This document shows, piece by piece, positions 17,550 to 24,459 of a stretch of 64,000 nt of DNA. The stretch lies in the NCBI RefSeq assembly GCF_000011105.1, contig NC_000961.1:1040662-1104661 (forward strand), in the 5' to 3' direction. A program made the position numbers and the translations under genes. Each line of letters begins with the position of its first letter. Position 1 is the first letter of the stretch. A model generated the notes under the pieces. It saw only the letters and a list, made by a program, of their open reading frames with translations, did not search any database and had not been told where the DNA came from. The stretch is from Pyrococcus horikoshii OT3. Its GTDB lineage: Archaea; Methanobacteriota_B; Thermococci; Thermococcales; Thermococcaceae.

Positions 17550-18323
17550 ATGAAGAAAGATTTGACAATCATAGTGGGAGTTGTACTTGTCTTTTCTATT
17601 TTTATAGCATATAAACCTCTTAAGAGTCCCGAACCTCAGAAAGTTATTACTAAGGAATACATCGTCTCTACCTACCAGGGCTATGTAGCTGGGTACGTTG
17701 ATGAAGTTATTGCCCTCCACGCATACCTGATAACTCCAGAGGATCAAGATTTTAGAGGGACAGTTGGGGTTAGAAATCTCCCTCCCTGCCTTGATTTTAA
17801 AGATGTAGGGGTTAGCAAATACAGCTATCCGGGAGCGACAGTATTTGACATCATAGTAACATTAAGGCTTAAAGAGCCTGGTCATTGTATCATGAACAAA
17901 ACGTATGTAGTAATTTGGAGGAACAACATCACAAAGAAGATACCTATGGGAATTATTGAATTTAACATCTTGGAGGCCTCGGAAGAGAAAACATTGACTA
18001 TTCCAGCGTATGTGGAGGCCTTTGTTGGCTCTAATTCGTTGGTTCCAAGACTTATGTATACTATTTCAAACCCTTTTGAGGAGGCTGTAGAAATAGTGAA
18101 CGTGAGTTTTAGAGTTCCAGGGCTTAGGATTGTTGACTTTGAACCGCGTGAAATACCTCCAAGAGGAGTAGTTAACTTCACGGTAACTCTAACAAACACA
18201 ACTAAGCTGAACAATTTATACATTATTAAGCCCCTCATAGTTTACAAAGTAGGTAAAGAAGAATATCGAATGCCTGCTCCCCCCTGCTATTATATTACGC
18301 TTCCAGGTGTTGAGAAAAGCTAA
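17550..18323 (+). CDS. membrane-anchored extracellular hypothetical protein
   Basis: A 257-residue protein with an N-terminal hydrophobic helix (LTIIVGVVLVFSIFIAY) and no lipobox cysteine, then an all-beta exterior domain with two cysteines (PPCLDF, PGHCIM) and NxT/S sites. The C-terminal half resembles an immunoglobulin-like adhesion repeat (SNPFEEAVEIVNVSFRVPG…PPRGVVNFTVTLTNTT). I do not recognise a family. It is convergent with the next membrane protein gene, overlapping 4 bases. Confidence 0.75.
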   Translation: MKKDLTIIVGVVLVFSIFIAYKPLKSPEPQKVITKEYIVSTYQGYVAGYVDEVIALHAYLITPEDQDFRGTVGVRNLPPCLDFKDVGVSKYSYPGATVFDIIVTLRLKEPGHCIMNKTYVVIWRNNITKKIPMGIIEFNILEASEEKTLTIPAYVEAFVGSNSLVPRLMYTISNPFEEAVEIVNVSFRVPGLRIVDFEPREIPPRGVVNFTVTLTNTTKLNNLYIIKPLIVYKVGKEEYRMPAPPCYYITLPGVEKS

Positions 18324-19180
18324 CCAGAGCTAATAAGCCAATTTAGAATCTCTCTTCTCCTTTCATAATCAACCCTAATGTTTTCATAGAATACGGCCCC
18401 AGCGATAGTTGTAAATAGAGATAATAAAGCCATGAAAGGTACCGTTAAGAGAGAAGCTAGAACTCTGCCTAGTAAACTCGTAGAGAATAAGTATATACTC
18501 ATTTCAATGATTCCTATGGTTATTAAAAAGACGAATCCTGCAAGGATTAGGAGGAGACCAAATCCAAACATAGAAGCCTTATATCTCCTTCCATATTTAA
18601 TAACGCTTATTGCTTCTCTAAGAGATCGGGTGTCAACGAACCTTGGAAGGATCAAAGTAGAAACGGCCAGAGAGAAAGGAGCTATCATTAGGATCCAGAG
18701 GATTAGTAATATCATCGCAAGGGGGACAAGTGGAGTAAGGAAGCTAGCCAGGATAAGTATTATTATAAAAGGAAGGCTACCAACGAGGATTATAGCCCCC
18801 ATGTATAGGAATTCAATTATCATAAGTAAGAACGCCCAGCCAACATTCCTTAGCCCATAGAGGGCTATATCTTTTAATGATTCACTTTCAATCTCTCTCC
18901 TCTTCACTTTGATAATAAAGTCAGTAATTCCATACTCCACAGCTGAAAGTATTAATAATTCCACAAGGGTTATTATAGTGAACAACTTCCAATTTACCTC
19001 AGGAAGAGCGTATCCATGCCTCTCAAAGATAATTCCCTCAACGCTTTGGATGTTAGAGAAATTTTCCATAAAAGGGGTCGCGATACCCGAGATTAGAGCT
19101 GGAAATATCGTGAGTATAATTAATTTTTTATGCCTAATTAGGAGGTCAATGGATTCTCCAAAGGATTTTATGGCACCCAT
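18320..19180 (-). CDS. multi-pass membrane protein
   Basis: A 286-residue integral membrane protein with about six hydrophobic segments, several rich in isoleucine (for example FIIILILASFLTPLVPLAMILLILWI). The order helix, polar loop, helices and the segment GLRNVGWAFLLMII resemble DUF4013/DUF7544-like archaeal membrane proteins, but I cannot assign it with confidence. Start ATG 19180 has GGGGAAAG upstream. No partner gene is obvious. Confidence 0.75.
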   Translation of the reverse strand: MGAIKSFGESIDLLIRHKKLIILTIFPALISGIATPFMENFSNIQSVEGIIFERHGYALPEVNWKLFTIITLVELLILSAVEYGITDFIIKVKRREIESESLKDIALYGLRNVGWAFLLMIIEFLYMGAIILVGSLPFIIILILASFLTPLVPLAMILLILWILMIAPFSLAVSTLILPRFVDTRSLREAISVIKYGRRYKASMFGFGLLLILAGFVFLITIGIIEMSIYLFSTSLLGRVLASLLTVPFMALLSLFTTIAGAVFYENIRVDYERRREILNWLISSG

Positions 19181-19283
19181 TTCTTTCCCCAGAATGAAAG
19201 CACTTTAGTAGTTTATAAAATTTACTACTATATTTGTGAAATTTGAATTGTTATTAAAAGTAGAAGAAGTAGGCAAGAGAGGG

Positions 19284-20660
19284 CTACCTGGGAGCCCTTC
19301 TTAAGAGAAGAGAGAATACTGCTAGGATGATAAGAATTGCTGGTCCACAAATCTTCTTACTTGTATTTGACTTTGTAGGGGTGGTACTCCGAATAACGGA
19401 TTGAGTACTTGAAGAACTTTTGGAACAACTATCCATCAATCTCTTCAGGTTATTATACTTATCTTCCCATATTGTTGTCCAATCATCCTGTAGAATCCCT
19501 CCGGTATCTCCACTATCTGGATTCCAGCTCCAGTAAAAGAAATCACAAAATTTATTCTCTATCATCCAATCAACTAGCTTATTTTGCCATATAACATCCC
19601 TTGGATCGCCTCCATGCCCATATTTTCCTCCAAACTCTCCTATTACAACTGAATATCCTAGTTCTAATTTTACGTATCCAAAGTGGTGATACCAGATATC
19701 TGGAAGATTATCCGGAAAACCCTTAGCGGGACCAAAGTACGGTTGATTATAGACATCTGGCCCATATACGTGAGGGCTGTATACTAGCTTATTCCTAGGT
19801 AAGTTAACTGGATAATCCTTTACGGCCATTAGATTTCCTCCCCACCAAGCGTTGTAGCCCCATTTGTAACTACTGTCAGTCTTCGGATTAGTAAATTGTG
19901 TCCCCTCCACGAATATCAACCAATGAGGGGCAACCTTCAGAATCGCTTTTCCTATCCTCTCAGCCGCCAAGTTCCAATCGGTTGCAGGGTTTCCCATACC
20001 CCATGTAGCCCCGGTACCATCTGTATAAGCAGCTGGGGGTGAGGTAACACTATGAGGCTCATTCTTTAGATCAGCCCCTATTACGTTCCAGTACTTACCG
20101 AACCTTTTGGCAACCTCTATCCATGTGTTAATAAAGTCTTCCTCTGAGAAGTCTTCCGTGTACCAGAGGGGTTCTATGTGAGTGCATCCTATCCTATGAT
20201 AGTCGAGTAAGACAAAGATACCAAGATCTCCGGCCTTCTTTATGATCTTTTCCATAATCTGTAGGCTATCTAGTCCACGAAGATCTGGATTTTTACTGTA
20301 ATCTATTCCAATTGGTTGTGTTCCTGGTTTTACAGACTCAGTACAGAAAGGAAGTCTTATTGCATTGAAGCCTAAGCTTTTGATCTGAAGAAGCATGTCT
20401 TCCCAGTTTCTCTTCCAAAGTCCGTGCACTACATGATTAGGTGTTTCAAAGCCAAACCAGTTTACACCAAAGAGATGAATGGGAGTTTCCTCTCCACTGG
20501 TGACATTAATCATGTATATCGTATCTCCTCTCACTTCGTAGTAAATTCCAGTCGGTGTTTGATATGTTGTATTTTCTGCATATACTGGCACGACTTGCCC
20601 GAATAGGCCTGCTAAAATAGTGCAAATTAGTACGATTTTAAGAATAGTATTCCCCTCCAT
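19284..20660 (-). CDS. GH5 endo-beta-1,4-glucanase (EGPh-like)
   Basis: A secreted cellulase of 458 residues that I recognise as the hyperthermophilic endocellulase EGPh of P. horikoshii. An N-terminal signal peptide (ILKIVLICTILAGLFGQVVPVYA) precedes the TIM barrel. The acid/base glutamate is in IGADLKNEPHS (about residue 200) and the nucleophile in YSVVIGEFGGKYG (about residue 340). After the catalytic domain come a Ser/Thr-rich linker (KSSSSTQSVIRSTTPTKSN) and a hydrophobic tail ending RRAPR, which should anchor it to the membrane. It lies immediately outside the integrated element, and has its own promoter region. Confidence 0.95.
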   Translation of the reverse strand: MEGNTILKIVLICTILAGLFGQVVPVYAENTTYQTPTGIYYEVRGDTIYMINVTSGEETPIHLFGVNWFGFETPNHVVHGLWKRNWEDMLLQIKSLGFNAIRLPFCTESVKPGTQPIGIDYSKNPDLRGLDSLQIMEKIIKKAGDLGIFVLLDYHRIGCTHIEPLWYTEDFSEEDFINTWIEVAKRFGKYWNVIGADLKNEPHSVTSPPAAYTDGTGATWGMGNPATDWNLAAERIGKAILKVAPHWLIFVEGTQFTNPKTDSSYKWGYNAWWGGNLMAVKDYPVNLPRNKLVYSPHVYGPDVYNQPYFGPAKGFPDNLPDIWYHHFGYVKLELGYSVVIGEFGGKYGHGGDPRDVIWQNKLVDWMIENKFCDFFYWSWNPDSGDTGGILQDDWTTIWEDKYNNLKRLMDSCSKSSSSTQSVIRSTTPTKSNTSKKICGPAILIILAVFSLLLRRAPR

Positions 20661-20833
20661 TAAGTACCCCTCCTATATATTAGGTCAGCTTTTTATAAGT
20701 TCATGATGTCTTTAATAATACTTACAAAGTTTTTATAACGTATTCTCAAGATTTATAAAAATCAGAACTCCTATACTTCACTTTTGCAGGGCAAGCTTTA
20801 TAAAAACACGTACTCCCATTAGAGTGTGAAGGT
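20661..20833. promoter_or_regulatory. intergenic region with promoters for endoglucanase and tRNA-Ala
   Basis: Several TATA-like TTTATAA runs occur here. On the plus strand CTTTATAAAAAC at 20796-20807 lies about 30 bases before the tRNA start. On the minus strand TTTATAAAAACTTTG-type runs serve the endoglucanase gene. I see no other feature in the stretch. Confidence 0.55.
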
Positions 20834-20910
20834 GGGCCGGTAGCTCAGCCTGGGAGAGCGCCGCCCTCGCAAGGCGGAGGCCGCGGGTTCAAATCCCGCC
20901 CGGTCCACCA
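20834..20910 (+). tRNA. tRNA-Ala (anticodon CGC)
   Basis: A 77-base cloverleaf with encoded CCA. The acceptor stem GGGCCGG pairs with CCGGTCC and contains G3:U70, the alanine identity pair. The anticodon stem CCGCC/GGCGG encloses CTCGCAA with anticodon CGC, and the T arm is GCGGG-TTCAAAT-CCCGC. No intron. The 3' part from 20864 is the attachment-site repeat of the integrated element, so the gene is rebuilt by integration and remains functional. The integrase fragment reads antisense through it. Confidence 0.98.
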
Positions 20911-20911
20911 C
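20864..20911. repeat. left attachment site (48-bp direct repeat)
   Basis: The 48 bases from CCCTCGCAAGG to CCACCAC, covering the anticodon loop to just past the CCA of tRNA-Ala, are identical to 42520-42567. They mark the recombination site of an SSV-type tyrosine integrase whose gene contains the attachment sequence. Sequence diverges immediately on both sides (G versus C, C versus A). Confidence 0.97.
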
Positions 20912-21141
20912 CACAATTCTCGAAGCTTCCATAACTCCTATTCTCTCAAAATATTCCTGTAACAAACGATCCACCAAAGAAGACAAACTATAACCCATTT
21001 CCCTCAGCGCTCCGACCACTTCTTCATCAACGTAAATGTGAACTCTTTTCTTTCGCCTCTTTCGAGCCAAATCTCGACTGAGAGCCCTGCTATTTTTGTG
21101 GGTCTTTTTGGGCTTTTGTCCCACAACTTTTCACCGAACTC

Positions 21142-21162
21142 ATATACATTATTATTGTATAT
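21142..21162. promoter_or_regulatory. inverted repeat over the integrase promoter
   Basis: ATATACA and TGTATAT are inverted copies separated by 7 bases, overlapping the TATA region upstream of the GTG at 21124. It could be an operator for an element-encoded regulator such as one of the ribbon-helix-helix proteins. AT-rich sequence makes chance matches possible. Confidence 0.4.
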
Positions 21163-21176
21163 ATGCATGGGGCATC

Positions 21177-21188
21177 AACCCTAGGGTT
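21177..21188. repeat. 12-bp perfect palindrome
   Basis: AACCCTAGGGTT is a perfect palindrome that abuts the stop codon of the 176-residue gene and precedes the integrase promoter. It could act as a termination signal or protein-binding site. Confidence 0.4.
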
Positions 21189-21717
21189 AGATGTATTTTG
21201 TTATCTTGTCCCTGGCTTTGCCTATATCCTGGAGTAGCTTGTGGAATTGTTTCTGGAATTTGTCCTTCTCGGGAGTGTAAACTCTAACTGCCCGTATCTC
21301 AGTACCCTCGTTGGAATGCTCTATCCTCATAATTATCAAGAAGTGAAGTGTATCTAGGATGAATCTAACTCTTTCCAGGAACTCGTGAGAATCCTCCTCA
21401 ACATCATGAGTTCTCTTGGTTACCTTGTAATATATCAAGTCAGCGTCAGTAAAGAGAACCTCATAGATGTGCTTGCAGTACCCTTCCCGAACTAGAACCC
21501 TGCTTGAGAGTTCAATGCTGTATTCACCATCTCCAACCTCAAGGGGCTCCAGGGTATGGAACTCTACTGGAATCTGGTACCAGAATAACTCCCTCTTGAT
21601 TATGTCAAGAATATCTTCAACTTCCATTTCTCCAGTAGCCATTACATACGTATCTCTAATGTACTTATCTAAGGATCCCCTTCCTAACAACTCATAACCC
21701 TCTTCCTCCCAACTCAT
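21187..21717 (-). CDS. hypothetical protein of the element
   Basis: A 176-residue acidic soluble protein with alpha/beta character, MSWEEEGYELLGRGSLDKYI at the N-terminus and a C-terminal basic helix (EKDKFQKQFHKLLQDIGKARDKI). I do not recognise a family. It overlaps the serine recombinase gene by 4 bases (ATGA), so the two are translationally coupled; it may be an accessory or directionality factor, which is only a guess from position between the recombinase and the integrase fragment. Confidence 0.7.
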   Translation of the reverse strand: MSWEEEGYELLGRGSLDKYIRDTYVMATGEMEVEDILDIIKRELFWYQIPVEFHTLEPLEVGDGEYSIELSSRVLVREGYCKHIYEVLFTDADLIYYKVTKRTHDVEEDSHEFLERVRFILDTLHFLIIMRIEHSNEGTEIRAVRVYTPEKDKFQKQFHKLLQDIGKARDKITKYI

Positions 21718-22319
21718 TCTTCCACCACCCTAATCCTCTTAATCCTCTTCCTAAGCCAGTCGTAACTTATATCAATCCCATCAGCCTTCATAATCTTCCA
21801 CAAGCTCCGTATTGTTAGGTCAGGATACTTCTTTAGGTATTTCTTTAGCGTCGCATCGGTCAGCTTTGGTGGTCTTCCCTTCTGCTTTCCAGCCTCCCAA
21901 GCTGCTAGCTGTCTCTCCCTAATCCTGTTCCTCTCAAATTCTGCAAACCATGAGAGAATTGATAGGATGAGCTTCCTAATTTCGGGATTCATTGTCTGTA
22001 AGAAGTCTTCCTTCACAGAGATTACTCTCACGCCTTGCATTTCTAGTTCTTTTATCGTGTTTACGGTGTCCTCCATGTTTCTCCCAAGCCTGTCTATGGC
22101 GAAGACTATTATGGCATCTACCTTGTTTGTCTTGATGTAGTTCATAAGGGTTTGGGCTCCTTCTCTTTCCCTGAATTTTCTTGTTCCGCTTACTCCTTTG
22201 TCTATGAACCATCCTAGGATTTCAATGTTCTTTTTCTTTGCGAACTCCAGGATGGCCTGTCTTTGGTTGTTTTCATCTTGCTCTTTGGTACTGACTCTGA
22301 TGTATGCCACTGCTTTCAT
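21714..22319 (-). CDS. small serine recombinase (resolvase/invertase type)
   Basis: A 201-residue site-specific recombinase. The N-terminal catalytic domain shows AYIRVSTKEQDENNQRQA with the nucleophilic serine at about residue 9, GVSGTRKFREREG, AIIVFAIDRLGRNMEDT with the catalytic arginine, and the long E-helix region ending RNRIRERQLAAWEAGKQKGRPP. The C-terminal 50 residues form the helix-turn-helix (LTIRSLWKIMKADGIDISYDWLRKRIK). Order is catalytic then HTH, as in Hin/resolvase and unlike IS607 TnpA. It may resolve multimers or invert DNA of the element. Inverted repeats lie just upstream. Confidence 0.93.
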   Translation of the reverse strand: MKAVAYIRVSTKEQDENNQRQAILEFAKKKNIEILGWFIDKGVSGTRKFREREGAQTLMNYIKTNKVDAIIVFAIDRLGRNMEDTVNTIKELEMQGVRVISVKEDFLQTMNPEIRKLILSILSWFAEFERNRIRERQLAAWEAGKQKGRPPKLTDATLKKYLKKYPDLTIRSLWKIMKADGIDISYDWLRKRIKRIRVVEE

Positions 22320-22522
22320 TGAGCATCTCCTCGGAAGTTATTTTTTCGAAAAAGTTCTGATGATCTTGGATGATAATATAACTTTCTTCCGAGTTTGGGA
22401 GAAAGTCCACTTACCGCCGCAAACAACAACCCACCGCTATTAACTAACACAACATTGCTATTATCCACACTTGGAAATCCCTCCTGCCCTAACCCATAAT
22501 AACAACCCAATATTACTATCAT
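22316..22522 (-). CDS. doubtful 68-residue frame upstream of the recombinase
   Basis: An open frame beginning MIVILGCYYGLGQEG with GGTGGGGG three bases before its ATG and a stop overlapping the recombinase start. The composition is low in charged residues for a Pyrococcus protein, and the frame runs through the inverted repeats at 22330-22393, so it may simply be leader DNA. I keep it as a low-confidence call. Confidence 0.25.
   Translation of the reverse strand: MIVILGCYYGLGQEGFPSVDNSNVVLVNSGGLLFAAVSGLSPKLGRKLYYHPRSSELFRKNNFRGDAQ
22330..22393. promoter_or_regulatory. long interrupted inverted repeat upstream of the serine recombinase
   Basis: CTCGGAAGTTAT (22330-22341) and ATAACTTTCTTCCGAG (22378-22393) are inverted copies differing only by a 4-base insertion (AAAG). 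Between them lies the 12-bp palindrome TTTTTCGAAAAA (22342-22353). TATA-like ATAATATAAC overlaps the right arm. The arrangement fits a recombinase binding site and/or operator for autoregulation. Confidence 0.6.
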
Positions 22523-22616
22523 AAGCCCCCACCAGGAATCTTGCTTACATGAGAAAGATGTTGAGGGAAAAATGATAATAACAGGAAAGTGTTATTATTC
22601 ATCGCTCCCACGCTCC
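22523..22616. promoter_or_regulatory. short non-coding gap with palindrome
   Basis: Contains ATAATAACA (22575-22583) and TGTTATTAT (22590-22598), a perfect 9-bp inverted repeat with a 6-base spacer GGAAAG. It may be an operator or a recombination half-site pair. The gap lies between the 70-residue gene and the recombinase and nothing else is visible in it. Confidence 0.5.
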
Positions 22617-22829
22617 TTATAACTCCTTGTAGTTCTCAACAATTTCTTTAAGAAGAGCTATTGCTTCTTTCTGAGTCTTGATATCTTTCTCTTCAATCGT
22701 TATACGAACATAGTCCTCTGCATCTTCAAGACCATATATCCCATATAAGAACATTGCATCGCTATCTGTCATCCATTTTCCGTCTATTTTCACCAAATCT
22801 AACACCTTTTTCTTACTCATCACCATCAC
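22617..22829 (-). CDS. small hypothetical protein of the element
   Basis: A frame of 70 codons: a short lysine-rich start, then DLVKIDGKWMTDSDAMFLYG and a C-terminal helix KEAIALLKEIVENYKEL. Starts GTG-ATG-GTG-ATG follow one another at 22829-22820, and AGGAG immediately upstream suits any of the last three, so the N-terminus is uncertain by four residues. No family recognised. It is the downstream neighbour of the 57-residue gene in the leftward chain. Confidence 0.6.
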   Translation of the reverse strand: MMVMSKKKVLDLVKIDGKWMTDSDAMFLYGIYGLEDAEDYVRITIEEKDIKTQKEAIALLKEIVENYKEL

Positions 22830-22835
22830 GCTCCT

Positions 22836-23009
22836 TCACCCTGGTGGGAACTTGTGGAACCTTGTATCGACAACAATCTTAACAAGCAAGTTCTCATTTG
22901 CGGCTTTTAGCCATTTAATAGCCTCGTTTATGTCTGTTGTCCAATCTCCCGTGTAAGTCCAGAACGGCTCATCTGGAAGTCGAGTAAAACAATAGTAGTA
23001 AACCACCAT
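22836..23009 (-). CDS. 57-residue hypothetical protein
   Basis: A small frame starting ATG 23009 in an ATGA overlap with the upstream nuclease-like gene, reading MVVYYYCFTRLPDEPFWTYT and ending FHKFPPG. The pattern of beta strand, helix (DINEAIKWLKAANENLLV) and strand (KIVVDTR) looks like a folded mini-domain. No family recognised. Start-stop overlap and the position in the operon support it as a real gene. Confidence 0.6.
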   Translation of the reverse strand: MVVYYYCFTRLPDEPFWTYTGDWTTDINEAIKWLKAANENLLVKIVVDTRFHKFPPG

Positions 23010-23536
23010 CAAACCACCTCCTTTCCGAATATTATGTCTCTGAGGTACATAGGTAAGTCCTCTTCATCAAGCGTTGCTACATACTCTTTTCTGATTAATG
23101 CGTAGTAATCCCTCGTCTCATTCTTACCAAGCCATTCAAAACGCACTGGAACACGCTTAACACTCCAGGAGTAGAAGTACCTCCTAACACCCTCCACCTT
23201 GATAAGGTAAAACACATCAATACCCGTCTTCTTGACGAACTCCATGTAAGTCTCGTACTGCCTCCCATTCACCTTAACATAACCACCATAATTCACCACA
23301 TCCTCCCTCATGTTCTTAATCTCAAACGCTGCCCTGATGACACCATCCACCACAACAAGAGCATCAATATCAGTAACACTTAGGAAATGCTTATCTGATG
23401 AAAGCAACCTTGCCTTCTCTAATGCCCTACTAAACTCCAACCTGTTAAACACATCCTTCGAATGCCTAATAAAGAACATCTCAAGACTCCTAAGAGGAAA
23501 AGAAGAATCATAAACAAAAGCAGTCCTGGAAGCCAT
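23009..23536 (-). CDS. PD-(D/E)XK-like nuclease of the element
   Basis: A 175-residue protein starting at ATG 23536 (GGAGGTGGTGTA upstream, TAATG overlap with the previous stop). The core SVTDIDALVVVDGVIRAAFEIKNM has the layout of a restriction-endonuclease-fold active site: aspartate in a strand, then E-x-K in the next strand, followed by a helix. Downstream are Y and K residues (YETYMEFVKKTGIDVFYLIK) typical of such folds. It could be a Holliday-junction or replication nuclease, or a defence enzyme. Assignment is by motif only. Confidence 0.6.
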   Translation of the reverse strand: MASRTAFVYDSSFPLRSLEMFFIRHSKDVFNRLEFSRALEKARLLSSDKHFLSVTDIDALVVVDGVIRAAFEIKNMREDVVNYGGYVKVNGRQYETYMEFVKKTGIDVFYLIKVEGVRRYFYSWSVKRVPVRFEWLGKNETRDYYALIRKEYVATLDEEDLPMYLRDIIFGKEVV

Positions 23537-23760
23537 TACACCACCTCCTTGCAGAAGTATAGCCAGTTTCCGTAGATTATCCATATGTCTTCAACTTTCA
23601 CAGTTTTCTCTAGCACTTCTCCAGGAATTTCGCCATTCTTAAACATGCTACGTCCATACTGCTTGCCGTTTAGGATTACAACCCAAGTACTCTTGAACTT
23701 AAACAAATCCCTAATAGTTGTAATATCACCAGGCCTAGGCCTTCTCCTTGCCACCCTCAA
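23536..23760 (-). CDS. small hypothetical protein, TTG or GTG start
   Basis: A frame that is open from 23829, but the region before 23760 overlaps the upstream gene. GGAGGGGAGGGG lies directly before TTG 23760 (TTGA overlap with the upstream stop) and GTG 23754, so I place the start there, giving about 74 residues. Content: a basic start (RVARRRPRPGDI), the beta-rich WVVILNGKQYGRSMF and an aromatic C-terminus IYGNWLYFCKEVV. No family recognised. Confidence 0.55.
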   Translation of the reverse strand: MRVARRRPRPGDITTIRDLFKFKSTWVVILNGKQYGRSMFKNGEIPGEVLEKTVKVEDIWIIYGNWLYFCKEVV

Positions 23761-23993
23761 CCCCTCCCCTCCAGGAATTTTTTCAGTAATCCAATCGCCG
23801 TCAAGAGCCCACCAACGTATCCATCCCAATACCAGTACTCATCAAGCTCCTGGTTCCTAAAGTAGTGCTCCTTCCAAGCCCTAGCTTCCTCCAATTCTTT
23901 CTCCAAAAACTCCAAAACACTCCTAACTCCCTCCTCTTCCCTCAATTTCGCCCTCTCCTGAGCAACAAACCTCCAAAATTCAGACTCATTCAT
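23757..23993 (-). CDS. small helical hypothetical protein
   Basis: A 78-residue protein from ATG 23993, overlapping the end of the GINS-like gene (…AATGAATGAG…). It is strongly helical and acidic (AQERAKLREEEGVRSVLEFL; ELEEARAWKEHYFRNQELDE) with a glycine-rich hydrophobic segment YVGGLLTAIGLLKKFLEG. It may be a partner subunit of its neighbours. No family recognised. Confidence 0.6.
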   Translation of the reverse strand: MNESEFWRFVAQERAKLREEEGVRSVLEFLEKELEEARAWKEHYFRNQELDEYWYWDGYVGGLLTAIGLLKKFLEGRG

Positions 23994-24459
23994 TCCCAAC
24001 ACCCCCAAGAAAAGCCTGAATCTCCAAACTCCACTTTTTGTAAAGCTCCCTCTCCTCCCTGGTGAGCTTATTTTCAATTTCAAGCGAGTTAGGGCGAAGA
24101 AGAGCACGATAGAAAATCTTCTCCAAACGCGTCATCTTCAACTTCTTCACGTGATTCTTGAACCTCTTGAGCTTGTCAAGAGCCGTAACATCTCCAGACA
24201 ACAAACGAGCAGTCAAAACCTCCTCAATAAGTTTCACCTTGTCATAGAAATTATCTGGTAACTCCTGAGGCTCAGTATTCTTCATTTCCAAATACGTCAA
24301 CTTTGCAACTTCCTCGATGAATCTTTGGAATCCAACTGGCTCCACAACCCCTGCGGCATATAGCCTTCTGAAGTCATCCACTTTTAGAACTGTAGTATCT
24401 CCAGCCTTCCATTCCCCAAAATCCCTTACAAAACGAACCGAGACCTCAACCTCATTCAT
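23986..24459 (-). CDS. GINS-like protein (Gins23-type domain order), candidate replication factor
   Basis: A 157-residue protein. Residues 1-40 (VSVRFVRDFGEWKAGDTTVL … LYAAGVVEPV) look like the small beta B-domain of GINS subunits. Residues 65-150 look like the helical A-domain: LPDNFYDKVKLIEEVL, a KxxRFKNHVKKLKMTRLEKIFYRAL-type helix (split here for brevity) and NKLTREERELYKKW. The B-then-A order is that of Psf2/Psf3 and archaeal Gins23. GINS links MCM helicase to the replisome, so an element-borne copy could recruit host replication. Resemblance is by eye; a profile search is needed. Confidence 0.5.
   Translation of the reverse strand: MNEVEVSVRFVRDFGEWKAGDTTVLKVDDFRRLYAAGVVEPVGFQRFIEEVAKLTYLEMKNTEPQELPDNFYDKVKLIEEVLTARLLSGDVTALDKLKRFKNHVKKLKMTRLEKIFYRALLRPNSLEIENKLTREERELYKKWSLEIQAFLGGVGNE

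Larger units (their letters stand above)
20819..21124 (-). pseudogene. IntN: N-terminal fragment of the split SSV-type integrase
   Basis: A GTG start at 21124 opens a 101-residue frame. Residues 1-70 carry a basic tail and a ribbon-helix-helix-like segment (KKRVHIYVDEEVVGALREMG), then SRIVVVDRAGFEPAASALRG is read antisense through the attachment site. Past the repeat the frame continues antisense through the rest of the tRNA and stops. Joined through the repeat to the right-end fragment, it would give an integrase of about 358 residues. By itself it lacks every catalytic residue. The promoter lies at 21140-21170. Confidence 0.9.

Noticed and set aside
21714-22319. IS607-type insertion sequence
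   Set aside because: The recombinase has its HTH at the C-terminus, and there is no accessory TnpB gene or element boundary, so it is a resolvase/invertase rather than IS607 TnpA.
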